Assembly (NCBI RefSeq): GCF_029223255.1
Contig: NZ_JARHUC010000008.1
Coordinates: 186,001-250,000, forward strand
DNA: 64,000 nucleotides
Direction: 5' to 3'
Source of the DNA: Albimonas marina
GTDB lineage: Bacteria > Pseudomonadota > Alphaproteobacteria > Rhodobacterales > Rhodobacteraceae
Shown here: positions 18,130 to 28,605 of the stretch, one piece after another
Position numbering within the stretch: the stretch's first letter is position 1
Layout: each line of letters begins with the position of its first letter
The notes under the pieces: generated by a model
What the model saw: only the letters and a program-made list of their open reading frames with translations
Databases searched by the model: none
Told to the model about the DNA's origin: nothing
Translations under genes and position numbers: made by a program

Positions 18130-19326
18130 ATGAACGCGCCCGCCCCCGCCTCCACCGTCTCGGCCGCCGCCGAGCGCGGCTTCCGCCTGCCCGAACCGGA
18201 GTTCGTGCCCGAAGAGCTGAGGATGCTGCGCGCCCAGGTGCGCCGCTTCGTCGAAGCCGAGATCGTCCCCCATGGCGAGGCCTGGGAGGAGGCCGGCGAG
18301 ATCCCGCGCGAGCTGTTCCGCAAGCTCGGCGCGCTGGGCCTGCTGGGGATGCAGCACGAGGAGGCCTACGGCGGCTCGGCGCTCGGCTCGATGGCCGCGG
18401 TGGTGCTGTCGGAAGAGCTGGGACGCTCCACCTTCGGGGGCGTCACGGCGGCCGTCTCGGTGCACACGGACATGAGCGCCTGCCACCTGACCCGGGTGGG
18501 CACGGAGGTGCAGAAGGCCGAATGGCTGCCGCGGGCCTGCGCGGGCGAGGCGGTCTGCGCCATCGCGGTGACCGAGCCGGACGCAGGCTCGGACGTCGCG
18601 GGCCTTCGCACGCGGGCGCGGCGGGACGGCGACGGCTGGGTGATCGACGGCGCCAAGATGTTCATTACCAACGGCGCGCTGGGCGACCTGCTGATCGTGG
18701 CCGCGCGCACCGGCGAGGCGGGCTCGCGCGGGCTGTCGCTGTTCCTGGTGCCGCGCACGACGCCGGGGGTGGAGGTGACGCGGCGGCTCGACAAGCACGG
18801 CTGGCGCTGCTCGGACACCGCGGCGCTCAGCTTCGACGGCGTGCGCGTGCCCGAGGGCGCCCTGCTGGGCGGCGAGAACCGCGGCTTCTACGCCATCATG
18901 CAGGGCTTCGAGCATGAGCGCCTGGTGCTGGCCGCCGCCGCCGTGGGCGAGGCGCAGAAGGCGATCGAGCTGACGCTGGACCACGTCCGCGCCCGGCGCG
19001 CCTTCGGCAAGACCCTGTGGGACCAGCAGGCGACGCGCCAGCGGCTGGCCGAGCTCGCCTCGCGCACCGCCATGGCGCGGGCCTTCGTCTATCAGACGGC
19101 GCTGGCCAAGGACGCGGGGCGCCCCGTCAGCCTCGAGACCTCGATGATCAAGGCGACTGCGCCGGAGGTGCTGCACGACGTGGTGCACGGCTGCCTGCAG
19201 CTGCACGGCGGGACCGGCTACATGACCGGCACGCCCATCGAGCGCATGGCCCGCGACGCCCGCATCCACCGCATCGGCGGCGGCGCGACCGAGGTGATGC
19301 TGGAGGAGGTCGCCAAGCGCATCTGA
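18130..19326 (+). CDS. Acyl-CoA dehydrogenase
   Basis: This 398-aa flavoenzyme has normal length and architecture: an N-terminal helical domain, a middle beta domain with VTEPDAGSDVAGL and DGAKMFITNG, and a C-terminal helical domain with LHGGTGYMTGTPIERMARDAR. At the MCAD catalytic-Glu position the sequence is GGGATE, so that Glu is absent. The base is more likely E263 in GFEHERL, as in isovaleryl-/long-chain-type enzymes. It would form the 2,3-enoyl-CoA of an acyl-CoA and pass electrons to ETF. It follows the monooxygenase by 16 bases and ends about 20 bases before the convergent oxidoreductase gene. The chain-length preference is not visible. Confidence 0.88.
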   Translation: MNAPAPASTVSAAAERGFRLPEPEFVPEELRMLRAQVRRFVEAEIVPHGEAWEEAGEIPRELFRKLGALGLLGMQHEEAYGGSALGSMAAVVLSEELGRSTFGGVTAAVSVHTDMSACHLTRVGTEVQKAEWLPRACAGEAVCAIAVTEPDAGSDVAGLRTRARRDGDGWVIDGAKMFITNGALGDLLIVAARTGEAGSRGLSLFLVPRTTPGVEVTRRLDKHGWRCSDTAALSFDGVRVPEGALLGGENRGFYAIMQGFEHERLVLAAAAVGEAQKAIELTLDHVRARRAFGKTLWDQQATRQRLAELASRTAMARAFVYQTALAKDAGRPVSLETSMIKATAPEVLHDVVHGCLQLHGGTGYMTGTPIERMARDARIHRIGGGATEVMLEEVAKRI

Positions 19327-19347
19327 CGCGCCCGGCGACCGGCCCCC

Positions 19348-20334
19348 TCAGCTCAGCGACGGGTCCACCGTCAGCAGCGTCTTGGCCGAGCCCGCGCCCG
19401 ACAGCGCGAACTCGAGGCAGGCCTTGTGGTCCGCGAAGGCGAAGCTGCGCCCGACGGGGGGCGAGAGGCGCCCCTCGGCGACCCAGGCGAGCAACTCGTC
19501 CAGCTCCGCCTCGGCGGCGGCGGGCTCGAACACGGCGGAGAACTGGCGGTAGTCCACGCCGACCAGCGAGGCGCCCTTCAGAAGCGGCAGGTTCACCGGC
19601 AGGGCCGGGATCTCCCCGCCCGCGAAGCCGATCACCAGGTGCCGCCCGCCCCAGCGCAGGGAGCGGAAGGCGGGCTGCATCAGCGGGCCTGAGACCGGGT
19701 CGAACACCATGTCGAGCCCCTCGGGCGCCAGCGCCTTCAGGCGCTCGCGCCAGCCCTCGGGCTCGCGGTCGAGGGAGGCGTCGGCGCCGGCGGCCTCGGC
19801 GGCGGCGCGCTTCTCGGGCGTGGAGGCGACCGCGATCACCCGCGCGCCCAGCGCCTTGCCCACCTGCACCGCCGCCATGCCGGTCCCCCCGGCCGCGCCG
19901 ATCACCAGCAGCGTCTCGCCGGGGGCGAGGCGGCCGCGGTCGCGCAGGCCGTGCAGGGCGGTGATGTAGTTCACCCGGAAGCCCGCGGCCTGCGCGAGGC
20001 TCATGGCGTCGGGAATGCGGCGCACGTCGGCGGCCGTCGCCACGGCGAACTCGGCGAAGCCGCCCGTGACCTTCGCCATCACCCGGTCGCCGGGGGCGAG
20101 GCCGCTCACGCCCTCGCCCAGCGCCTCGACCACGCCGGCGACCTCGCCGCCCGGCACGTGGGGGAGCGGCGGCTTCACTTGGTAGCGGCCCAGCGAGACC
20201 AGCGCGTCCACGTAGCCTACGCCGCAGCAGGCGACGCGCAGGCGCAGCTCTCCGGGGCCGGGCCGGGGGGTGGGGAGGTCGACCTCCCCGTAGGCGTCGA
20301 TGGACTCGAGGCTCGCGGCCTGGATCGCCTTCAT
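19348..20334 (-). CDS. NADPH:quinone oxidoreductase-like MDR protein
   Basis: This 328-aa medium-chain dehydrogenase/reductase belongs to the zinc-free quinone reductase branch. The N-terminal GroES-like domain carries PHVPGGEVAGVV and GLAPGDRV, and the nucleotide site is AAGGTGMAAVQ. The cysteines that bind zinc in alcohol dehydrogenases are missing. ATG 20334 has the SD GGAGGAGA eight bases upstream; the open frame continues upstream but with no supporting SD. It likely reduces a quinone or an alpha,beta-unsaturated carbonyl with NADPH. It converges on the acyl-CoA dehydrogenase, so it may serve the same pathway, for example as an enoyl reductase, but it is a separate transcription unit. 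Confidence 0.85.
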   Translation of the reverse strand: MKAIQAASLESIDAYGEVDLPTPRPGPGELRLRVACCGVGYVDALVSLGRYQVKPPLPHVPGGEVAGVVEALGEGVSGLAPGDRVMAKVTGGFAEFAVATAADVRRIPDAMSLAQAAGFRVNYITALHGLRDRGRLAPGETLLVIGAAGGTGMAAVQVGKALGARVIAVASTPEKRAAAEAAGADASLDREPEGWRERLKALAPEGLDMVFDPVSGPLMQPAFRSLRWGGRHLVIGFAGGEIPALPVNLPLLKGASLVGVDYRQFSAVFEPAAAEAELDELLAWVAEGRLSPPVGRSFAFADHKACLEFALSGAGSAKTLLTVDPSLS

Positions 20335-20823
20335 GGGCGGTCTCCTCCGGGGTCGTCTTCCTGGGTCGGGCGGACGATGAGGCCCCGCGCGCCGGGGCGC
20401 AAGCGGGCGCGGGGCGGGCGCCGCGGCGCCCCGCCCGCCGGCCGCGATTCGAGGCGCCGACGCTCGCCCGAGGCGGGATCGGCCGCGCCTGCGACGCCCC
20501 GCCGCGCTTGTCGCGCGGCCGGACCGGCAGGTCCGCGATGCCGCAATGCGGGACGGGAGGCGCCACGCGGGGCGCGAGGGCGGGCGAACCGGAGGAATGC
20601 CCCGGCGGAAAGCCGTTGAAAGCGTTCGGGTTACGGAGGGCCCGTTGCATTTCTTCACTCAACTTACGCAAACGTCAGAAAAATCTTTACAGCTTAAATA
20701 CCTGTTATCATGAAACATTTCGACGTTTCGGACGATTTCTGATAACCCTGTTTTTACAAAGACGCCCGGCGCGGCCGCTTTCGCCCCCCAGGATCAATCG
20801 CGTCGCAAGCGGAGGAAGGAACC
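20335..20823. promoter_or_regulatory. Divergent regulatory region upstream of acsA, with low-GC island
   Basis: About 490 bases separate the oxidoreductase start from acsA. The first 300 are GC-rich with no gene I can support. From about 20640 to 20760 the base composition drops sharply. This part contains TTTACA (20686) and TATCAT (20706), but their spacing (14 bases) is too short for a normal sigma70 promoter. It also contains the nested dyad at 20704-20746. The acsA promoter is most likely here. Confidence 0.45.
20704..20746. promoter_or_regulatory. Nested inverted repeat 75-120 bases upstream of acsA
   Basis: GTTATCA (20704-20710) is the exact reverse complement of TGATAAC (20740-20746). 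Inside lies a second pair, GAAAC (20712-20716) and GTTTC (20725-20729). It may be a regulator site or a leader hairpin controlling acsA. Its position in the AT-rich island supports a regulatory role. Confidence 0.4.
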
Positions 20824-22791
<1,968 letters not shown>

Positions 22792-22805
22792 GGGGGATGA
22801 GCGTC

Positions 22806-23492
22806 ATGGACGGCAACCGTTTCGACGACCGCCCCGCCGACCTCGTGCTGCTGGGCCCGCCGGGCGCCGGCAAGGGCACCCAGGCGCGGATCCTGCAGGA
22901 GCGCTTCGGCATCGTGCAGCTCTCGACCGGGGACCTGCTGCGCGAGGCGGTGGCCCAGGGCACGCCCGCGGGGCTGGCGGCGAAGGACGTGATGGCGGCC
23001 GGCGGCCTCGTCTCGGACGAGATCGTCATCGCCATCCTGCGCGACCGCCTGGCCGCCCCGGACTGCGCCGCCGGCGTGATCTTCGACGGCTTCCCCCGCA
23101 CCGCCGTGCAGGCCGAGGCGCTCGACGCGCTGCTGGCCGACGCGGGCCGCGGGATCGTGGCCGCCGTCAGCCTCGAGGTGGACGACGCGGCCATGGTCGC
23201 GCGGATCACCGGCCGCTCGACCTGCGCGGGCTGCGGCGAAGGCTATCACGACGACTTCAAGCGCCCGGCCGTGGCCGGCGTCTGCGACCGCTGCGGCGGC
23301 ACGGCGTTCAAGCGCCGGGCCGACGACACCGCGGAGACCGTGAGCGCGCGCCTCGCGGCCTACCACGCCCAGACCGCGCCGCTGATCGACCACTACGCAG
23401 GCCAGGGCCTGCTGCGCCGGGTCGATGCGATGGCGCCCATAGACGAGGTGACCGCCGGCATGGCCGCCGTCGTGGAGACGGCGCTCGCCTGA
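22806..23492 (+). CDS. adk: Adenylate kinase
   Basis: A 228-aa long-type adenylate kinase that converts AMP + ATP to two ADP. The P-loop GPPGAGKGT is at 17-25, STGDLLREAV and FDGFPRTAVQAEAL are the AMP-site motifs, and the LID carries four cysteines (CAGC and CDRC), so it is the zinc-binding lid type. I start at ATG 22806, nine bases after a GGGGG SD; an in-frame ATG at 22797 would sit directly on that SD. It lies 14 bases after acsA. This suggests a dedicated copy that removes the AMP formed by acetate activation. Whether it is also the housekeeping copy cannot be told from one window. Confidence 0.93.
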   Translation: MDGNRFDDRPADLVLLGPPGAGKGTQARILQERFGIVQLSTGDLLREAVAQGTPAGLAAKDVMAAGGLVSDEIVIAILRDRLAAPDCAAGVIFDGFPRTAVQAEALDALLADAGRGIVAAVSLEVDDAAMVARITGRSTCAGCGEGYHDDFKRPAVAGVCDRCGGTAFKRRADDTAETVSARLAAYHAQTAPLIDHYAGQGLLRRVDAMAPIDEVTAGMAAVVETALA

Positions 23493-23571
23493 GCGGACCC
23501 TCCGCCGGCGCCGCGGGGAGGCGGCGCCGGCGCATTCCATCATCGATCGACAAGCGACGGGAGGAAGCCCC

Positions 23572-23832
23572 TTGTCCGAAGAGAAATCCAACAACGCCTA
23601 CTGGTCGGCCAACATCCGGCTGATCGTCTGGAGCCTGGTGATCTGGGCCCTGGTCTCGTTCGGGTTCGGCATCCTGCTGCGTCCCCTGATCTCGGGGATC
23701 GCGGTCGGGGGTTCCGACCTCGGGTTCTGGTTCGCGCAGCAGGGGGCGATCCTCGTCTTCCTGGCGCTGATCTTCTTCTACGCCTGGCGGATGAACAAGC
23801 TCGACCGCGACCACGGCGTGGACGAGCAGTGA
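23572..23832 (+). CDS. Small subunit of sodium:solute symporter (DUF4212)
   Basis: This 86-aa protein has two predicted membrane helices (about 17-40 and 55-74) separated by a short Gly-rich loop, ending in a charged cytoplasmic tail (MNKLDRDHGVDEQ). It matches the small-subunit family (DUF4212, TIGR03647 type) always encoded beside a large sodium:solute symporter. The start is TTG 23572, four bases after the SD GGGAGGAAG; no ATG is available. It lies 12 bases upstream of the large subunit. It is thought to associate with or stabilise the transporter; its exact role is not known. Confidence 0.9.
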   Translation: MSEEKSNNAYWSANIRLIVWSLVIWALVSFGFGILLRPLISGIAVGGSDLGFWFAQQGAILVFLALIFFYAWRMNKLDRDHGVDEQ

Positions 23833-23844
23833 GGGGCTGAAATC

Positions 23845-25632
23845 ATGGATCAGTTCACGCTCAACCTGCTGTTCGTGGGCGCGTCCTTCGCGCTCTACAT
23901 CGGCATCGCCATCTGGGCCCGCGCGGGCTCGACCTCGGAGTTCTACGCCGCCGGGCGCGGCGTGCATCCGATCACCAACGGCATGGCCACGGCGGCCGAC
24001 TGGATGTCGGCGGCCTCCTTCATCTCGATGGCGGGCCTGATCGCCTTCGTGGGCTACGACAACTCGACCTACCTGATGGGCTGGACCGGCGGCTACGTGC
24101 TGCTCGCGCTCCTGCTCGCGCCCTACCTGCGCAAGTTCGGGAAGTTCACCGTCTCCGAGTTCATCGGCGACCGGTTCTATTCCCCGACCGCGCGCCTGGT
24201 GGCGGTGATCTGCCTGATCATCGCGTCCACCACCTACGTCATCGGCCAGATGACCGGCGTGGGCGTGGCCTTCGGGCGGTTCCTCGAGGTGGACAACACC
24301 ACCGGCCTGCTGATCGGCGCGGTGATCGTGTTCGCCTACGCCGTGTTCGGCGGCATGAAGGGCGTCACCTACACCCAGGTCGCCCAGTACGTGGTGCTGA
24401 TCCTGGCCTACACGATCCCGGCGATCTTCATCTCGCTGCAGCTGACCGGCAACCCGATCCCGGGCCTCGGCCTCTTCGGGGACCACGTCGCCTCGGGCGA
24501 GCCGCTGCTGGCCAAGCTCGACCAGATGGTCGCCGACCTCGGCTTCGCCGAGTACACGACGCACCATCAGGACACGCTCGACATGGTGCTGTTCACCCTG
24601 TCGCTGATGATCGGCACCGCGGGCCTGCCCCACGTGATCATGCGCTTCTTCACCGTGCCCCGCGTCTCCGACGCGCGCTGGTCGGCGGGCTGGGCGCTGG
24701 TGTTCATCGCGCTGCTCTACACCACCGCCCCGGCGGTCGGCGCGATGGCGCGGCTGAACATCACCGAGCAGTTCTGGCCGCAGGGCGTCGCCGGCGAGGC
24801 GGTGTCGGTCGAGACCATCGAAACCTCGCCCGAGTACGACTGGATGAAGACCTGGCGTCAGACCGGCCTGCTGGGCTGGGAGGACAAGAACGGCGACGGC
24901 CGCATCCAGTACTACAACGACAAGTCCGAGAAGATGCAGGCCGTGGCGGCGGAGAAGGGCTGGCAGGGCAACGAGCTGACCAACTTCAACCGCGACATCC
25001 TGGTGCTGGCGAACCCCGAGATCGCGAACCTGCCCGGCTGGGTCATCGGCCTGGTGGCCGCGGGGGGCCTCGCGGCGGCGCTGTCGACGGCGGCGGGCCT
25101 GCTGCTGGCGATCAGCTCGGCGGTCAGCCACGACCTGATCAAGGGCCAGATCAATCCGGGGATCTCGGAGAAGGGGGAGCTTCTGTCGGCGCGCATCGCG
25201 ATGGCGGTGGCGATCGCGGTGGCGACCTACCTCGGCCTCAACCCGCCGGGCTTCGCGGCCCAGACGGTGGCGCTCGCCTTCGGGTTGGCGGCGGCCTCGA
25301 TCTTCCCGGCCCTGATGATGGGAATCTTCTCCAAGAAGATCAACAATCACGGCGCCGTGGCGGGGATGCTGGCCGGCCTGCTGGTGACGCTGCTCTACAT
25401 CTTCCTGCACAAGGGCTGGTTCTTCATCCCCGACACCAACAGCTTCACGGACGCCGATCCGCTGCTGGGCACGATCAAGTCGACCTCGTTCGGCGCGATC
25501 GGGGCGCTGGTGAACTTCGCGGTCGCCTACCTGGTGGCCGGGATGACCAAGCCCACGCCCAAGGAGATCCAGGAGCTGGTCGAGAGCGTGCGCATCCCCC
25601 GCGGCGCGGGCGTGGCGCAGGCCGGGCACTGA
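23845..25632 (+). CDS. Sodium:solute symporter large subunit (VC_2705 family, ActP-related)
   Basis: This 595-aa protein of the solute:sodium symporter (SSF) fold has about 13 hydrophobic segments. It carries ADWMSAASFISMAGLIAF and the GRG segment (AAGRGVHPITNGMATAADW) typical of ActP-like acetate/short-acid transporters. Unlike classical ActP it has a long hydrophilic insert (about 318-390) that includes an EF-hand-like loop at 347-358, with acidic or amide residues at D347, N349, D351 and N358. Genes of this family pair with the DUF4212 subunit just upstream. Its position behind acsA-adk points to acetate, propionate or a related monocarboxylate as substrate. A strong hairpin at 25672-25702 follows. 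Confidence 0.92.
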   Translation: MDQFTLNLLFVGASFALYIGIAIWARAGSTSEFYAAGRGVHPITNGMATAADWMSAASFISMAGLIAFVGYDNSTYLMGWTGGYVLLALLLAPYLRKFGKFTVSEFIGDRFYSPTARLVAVICLIIASTTYVIGQMTGVGVAFGRFLEVDNTTGLLIGAVIVFAYAVFGGMKGVTYTQVAQYVVLILAYTIPAIFISLQLTGNPIPGLGLFGDHVASGEPLLAKLDQMVADLGFAEYTTHHQDTLDMVLFTLSLMIGTAGLPHVIMRFFTVPRVSDARWSAGWALVFIALLYTTAPAVGAMARLNITEQFWPQGVAGEAVSVETIETSPEYDWMKTWRQTGLLGWEDKNGDGRIQYYNDKSEKMQAVAAEKGWQGNELTNFNRDILVLANPEIANLPGWVIGLVAAGGLAAALSTAAGLLLAISSAVSHDLIKGQINPGISEKGELLSARIAMAVAIAVATYLGLNPPGFAAQTVALAFGLAAASIFPALMMGIFSKKINNHGAVAGMLAGLLVTLLYIFLHKGWFFIPDTNSFTDADPLLGTIKSTSFGAIGALVNFAVAYLVAGMTKPTPKEIQELVESVRIPRGAGVAQAGH

Positions 25633-25671
25633 CCGCCTGAAGATCGGATCCCCGGAAGGGCTCCGCGACAG

Positions 25672-25702
25672 GTCCGGGGGCGCGCAGGCCGCGCCCCCGG
25701 AC
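25672..25702 (+). terminator. Perfect 13-bp hairpin after the symporter gene
   Basis: GTCCGGGGGCGCG (25672-25684) and CGCGCCCCCGGAC (25690-25702) form a perfect stem with a five-base loop, 40 bases after the symporter stop. There is no long U-tract, so it may be partial and only lower transcription into the DUF294 gene. Confidence 0.55.
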
Positions 25703-25785
25703 GCCCCTTCGAAGAATTCCCGCCGCCCCCTCCCCCGCCCTCCGGGCCTGGGACCTGGGCGCCGCCGCAGCGGAGCGAGGACGCG

Positions 25786-27633
25786 ATGAGCGAACAGACG
25801 CCGACCGGACAGGAGGCCCCGCAGGGCCGGCTCGTCGACCGGCTGGCGCGGTTCGCCCCGTTCGACCTGCTGCCCCCCGACCGCCTGGTCGAGCTCGACC
25901 GCGACCTGCGCCTGCGCGGCCTGCGCCCCGGCGAGGACCTGTTCCTCGAAGGGCAGCCGCTGGACGGGCTCTACGTGATCCTCTCGGGCGAGATCGAGGT
26001 CTACGCCCGCGGCGGCGAGGTCGTCTCCCACCGCGGCGAGGGCGAGGCGATGGGCGAGCGCGGGCTGCTGCGCGACGGCCGCGCCATGCTGAGCGCGCGC
26101 GCCGAGACCGAGGCCGAGCTGCTGCTGCTGCCCGCCCGCGCCTTCCTGCGCCTGATGGACGCCGAGCCGGCGGTGGCGCGCTGGTTCGGCCGCTCGCTGG
26201 CGCCCGAGCCGGGGGCGATGGACGACGGCCCCTACGCCGCCGGGCTGACCGCGCTCCAGGTCCGCGACCTGATGGCGAGCACGCCCCTGACCGCCCCGCC
26301 CGAGGCGACCGCGGCCGAGGTCGCGCGGATCATGCGCGGGGCGCGGGTCAGCTCGGTGCTGGTGATGGAGGGGGCGCGGCTCGCAGGCATCGTCACCGTC
26401 CACGACCTCTCCGACAAGGTGCTGGCCGAGGGGCTGGGGGGCGAGGTTCCGGTGGGCCGGATCATGACCCCCGACCCGGTGACCATCGACCCCGAGGCCA
26501 CCGGCCTCGACGCCATGGTCGCGATGGCCGGGCGCGCCTTCAACCACCTGCCGGTGGTCGAGCGCTCGGGCCGGGTGGCGGGGATGATCGCGCGCACCGA
26601 CCTGTTCCGCCGCCAGGCCGCCGCCGCCAGCCACATGGCCGGAGAGCTGGTCGACGCCCCCGACGCCGAGGCCATGGCCGAGGTGTTCGAACGCCTGCCC
26701 GAGCTTCTGGGCGTGCTGGTCGCCGCCGGCGCGCGGCCCGCCGCGATCTGCCGGCGGATCACCGACCTCGCCGACGCCGCCACCCGGCGCCTGCTGCAGC
26801 TCGCCGAGGCGCGGCTGGGGCCGCCGCCGGTCCCTTACCTCTGGGCCGCCTGCGGCAGCCAGGGGCGGCGGGAGCAGACCGGCGTCTCGGACCAGGACAA
26901 CTGCCTGATCCTCGACGACGCCGCCACGCCCGCCCACGACGCCTATTTCCAGGCGCTGGCGAGCTTCGTCTCGGACGGGCTGAACCGGGCGGGCTTCGTC
27001 TACTGCCCCGGCGAGATGATGGCCACGAGCGACCGCTGGCGCCAGCCGCGGCGGGTCTGGCGGAGCTATTTCGCCCAGTGGATCCGCGAGCCCGACGACA
27101 TGGCCCAGATGCTCGCCTCGGTGATGTTCGACCTGCGGCCCGTCGCGGGGGAGATGTCGCTGTTCGCCGACCTGCACGCCGAGACGCTGGCGATGGCGCG
27201 GGCGAACACGATCTTCGTGCGCCACATGATCGGCAACGCGCTGAAGCACGCGCCGCCGCTGACCCTGTTCCGGGGCCTGTCGGTGATCCGCTCGGGCGCG
27301 CATCGCAACACGCTCGACCTCAAGATCGCGGGCGTGGTGCCGATCGTGGACCTGGCGCGGATCTACGCCCTGCGCGGCGGGATCGAGGCGGTGAACACGC
27401 GCGAGCGGATCGTCGCCGCCCGGGACCTGGGCGTGATATCGAGGGCGGGCGCCCATGACCTGCTGGACGCCTACGACCTGATCGCCGAGACGCGGCTCCG
27501 CCACCAGGCGGCGCAGATCGCCCGCGGGGCCGCGCCCGACAACTACCTCGCGCCCGACGGTCTGTCGGACCTCGAGCGCAGCCACCTGCGCGACGCGTTC
27601 CTGGTGGTGAAGACGATGCAGTCCGCCCTGTGA
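25786..27633 (+). CDS. cNMP-binding / CBS-pair / DUF294 nucleotidyltransferase-like signalling protein
   Basis: A 615-aa soluble protein with the order cyclic-nucleotide-binding-like domain (about 20-130), two CBS repeats (about 160-285), then a DUF294 nucleotidyltransferase domain and its C-terminal helical partner (about 320-610). The nucleotidyltransferase signature GSQGRREQTGVSDQDN is at 357-372, with the metal-binding acids D369 and D371 intact. Such proteins commonly sit next to VC_2705-type symporters and exonuclease-sensor genes, as here. The family is believed to respond to nucleotides (AMP/ATP at CBS, cNMP at the N-domain) and perhaps modify a partner protein. The target is unknown. 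This context suggests sensing of energy charge during acetate use. Confidence 0.9.
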   Translation: MSEQTPTGQEAPQGRLVDRLARFAPFDLLPPDRLVELDRDLRLRGLRPGEDLFLEGQPLDGLYVILSGEIEVYARGGEVVSHRGEGEAMGERGLLRDGRAMLSARAETEAELLLLPARAFLRLMDAEPAVARWFGRSLAPEPGAMDDGPYAAGLTALQVRDLMASTPLTAPPEATAAEVARIMRGARVSSVLVMEGARLAGIVTVHDLSDKVLAEGLGGEVPVGRIMTPDPVTIDPEATGLDAMVAMAGRAFNHLPVVERSGRVAGMIARTDLFRRQAAAASHMAGELVDAPDAEAMAEVFERLPELLGVLVAAGARPAAICRRITDLADAATRRLLQLAEARLGPPPVPYLWAACGSQGRREQTGVSDQDNCLILDDAATPAHDAYFQALASFVSDGLNRAGFVYCPGEMMATSDRWRQPRRVWRSYFAQWIREPDDMAQMLASVMFDLRPVAGEMSLFADLHAETLAMARANTIFVRHMIGNALKHAPPLTLFRGLSVIRSGAHRNTLDLKIAGVVPIVDLARIYALRGGIEAVNTRERIVAARDLGVISRAGAHDLLDAYDLIAETRLRHQAAQIARGAAPDNYLAPDGLSDLERSHLRDAFLVVKTMQSAL

Positions 27634-27667
27634 GGGGGCGGGCCGGCGACGGAAGGGAGGCCGGGCC

Positions 27668-28237
27668 ATGTTTCTGGAGCTGATCGCGACCATCGTCGCG
27701 GGCGTGGGGGCGGCGGGGCTCGTCCTGCTGCTCAACCGTACGCTGGGCGGGCGCCTGCCGCGCTGGGCCGCGCCGCTGGCGGCGGGGGCCGCGATGATCG
27801 CCGCGACCGTGTGGTCGGAATACGACTGGGCCGGGCGCACCGTCGCCGCGCTCCCCGAAGGGCTGGTGGTGGTCGAGGAGGTGCAGGAGACCGCCTGGTA
27901 TCGCCCCTGGACCTACGTGGTCCCGCTGACCACGCGGCTCGCGGCGCTGGACGTGGCGCGGCTGCGCTCGCATCCCGACGCGCCGGGGGTGAAGCTGGGG
28001 GAGGTTTACCTTTTCGGCCGCTGGCGCCCCGCCGGCCGCGCGCCGCAGCTGATCCGCTGCGCGCCCGCCGCGCGCGCCGAGGTGACCGACGCCGCCCTCT
28101 CCGATCCCGCCGCCGCCGCCTGGCGCCCGGTCGATCCCGCCGACCCGATGGTCGCCGCCGCCTGCGCGGCGCCGCAGACGGAGACCGGGAAGGGCGCGGC
28201 GCGCGGCGCGGGCGCGGAGGCCGCCTCCGATGCCTGA
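27668..28237 (+). CDS. Small membrane protein of unknown function
   Basis: I do not recognise the family. The 189-aa product has two hydrophobic segments near the N-terminus (about 3-22 and 36-51, the second rich in Ala), then a soluble domain with the motifs VVVEEVQETAWYRPWTYVVP and GEVYLFGRWRPAGR. The last 30 residues are low-complexity Ala/Gly. It starts 34 bases after the DUF294 gene and its end overlaps the receiver gene by 8 bases, which indicates translational coupling. The context suggests a role in the same membrane transport or sensing module. Confidence 0.7.
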   Translation: MFLELIATIVAGVGAAGLVLLLNRTLGGRLPRWAAPLAAGAAMIAATVWSEYDWAGRTVAALPEGLVVVEEVQETAWYRPWTYVVPLTTRLAALDVARLRSHPDAPGVKLGEVYLFGRWRPAGRAPQLIRCAPAARAEVTDAALSDPAAAAWRPVDPADPMVAAACAAPQTETGKGAARGAGAEAASDA

Positions 28238-28601
28238 GAAGTCGGTCCTGCTGGTCGAGGACGAGGCGAACATCGCCCTCGCCCTCAAGTTCCTGATCGG
28301 GCGCGAGGGCTTCGGCCTGCGCCATGTCTGCGACGGCGACGCGGCGCTGGCGGCGCTGGAGGCCGACCGGCCCGACCTCGTGGTGCTCGACGTGATGCTG
28401 CCGGGCCCCTCGGGCTACGAGATCTGCCAGCACATCCGCGAGGATGCGCGCCTGCGCGACGTGAAGGTGCTGGTGATGACCGCGGGCGGCGGCGAGGTGG
28501 AGCGGCGCAAGGCCTGCGCGCTGGGCGCCGACGCCTTCCTGCGCAAACCCTTCGACACCCGCGAGCTGACCGCCACGATCCGCTCGCTGCTGACGGACTG
28601 A
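28230..28601 (+). CDS. Single-domain response regulator (receiver only)
   Basis: This 123-aa protein consists only of a receiver domain. The acidic pocket (E10, D11), phospho-acceptor D54 (VVLDVMLPG), T84 and K106 (RKPFD) are all present, so it should be phosphorylatable. It has no output domain, so it must act by protein contact or phosphorelay. It overlaps the upstream gene by 8 bases and ends four bases before the sensor-exonuclease gene, so all three are co-translated. The adjacent sensor seems to have lost its phospho-donor histidine, so the kinase for this receiver may be encoded elsewhere. Confidence 0.92.
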   Translation: MPEKSVLLVEDEANIALALKFLIGREGFGLRHVCDGDAALAALEADRPDLVVLDVMLPGPSGYEICQHIREDARLRDVKVLVMTAGGGEVERRKACALGADAFLRKPFDTRELTATIRSLLTD

Positions 28602-28605
28602 GGGG

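Noticed and set aside
20686-20711. TTTACA and TATCAT as an acsA promoter
   Set aside because: The spacer is only 14 bases, too short for a sigma70 promoter; the boxes may belong to different elements.
23308-27840. A 1,510-codon minus-strand frame
   Set aside because: It is antisense to adenylate kinase, the symporter and DUF294 genes; no recognisable domain and shadow-type composition.
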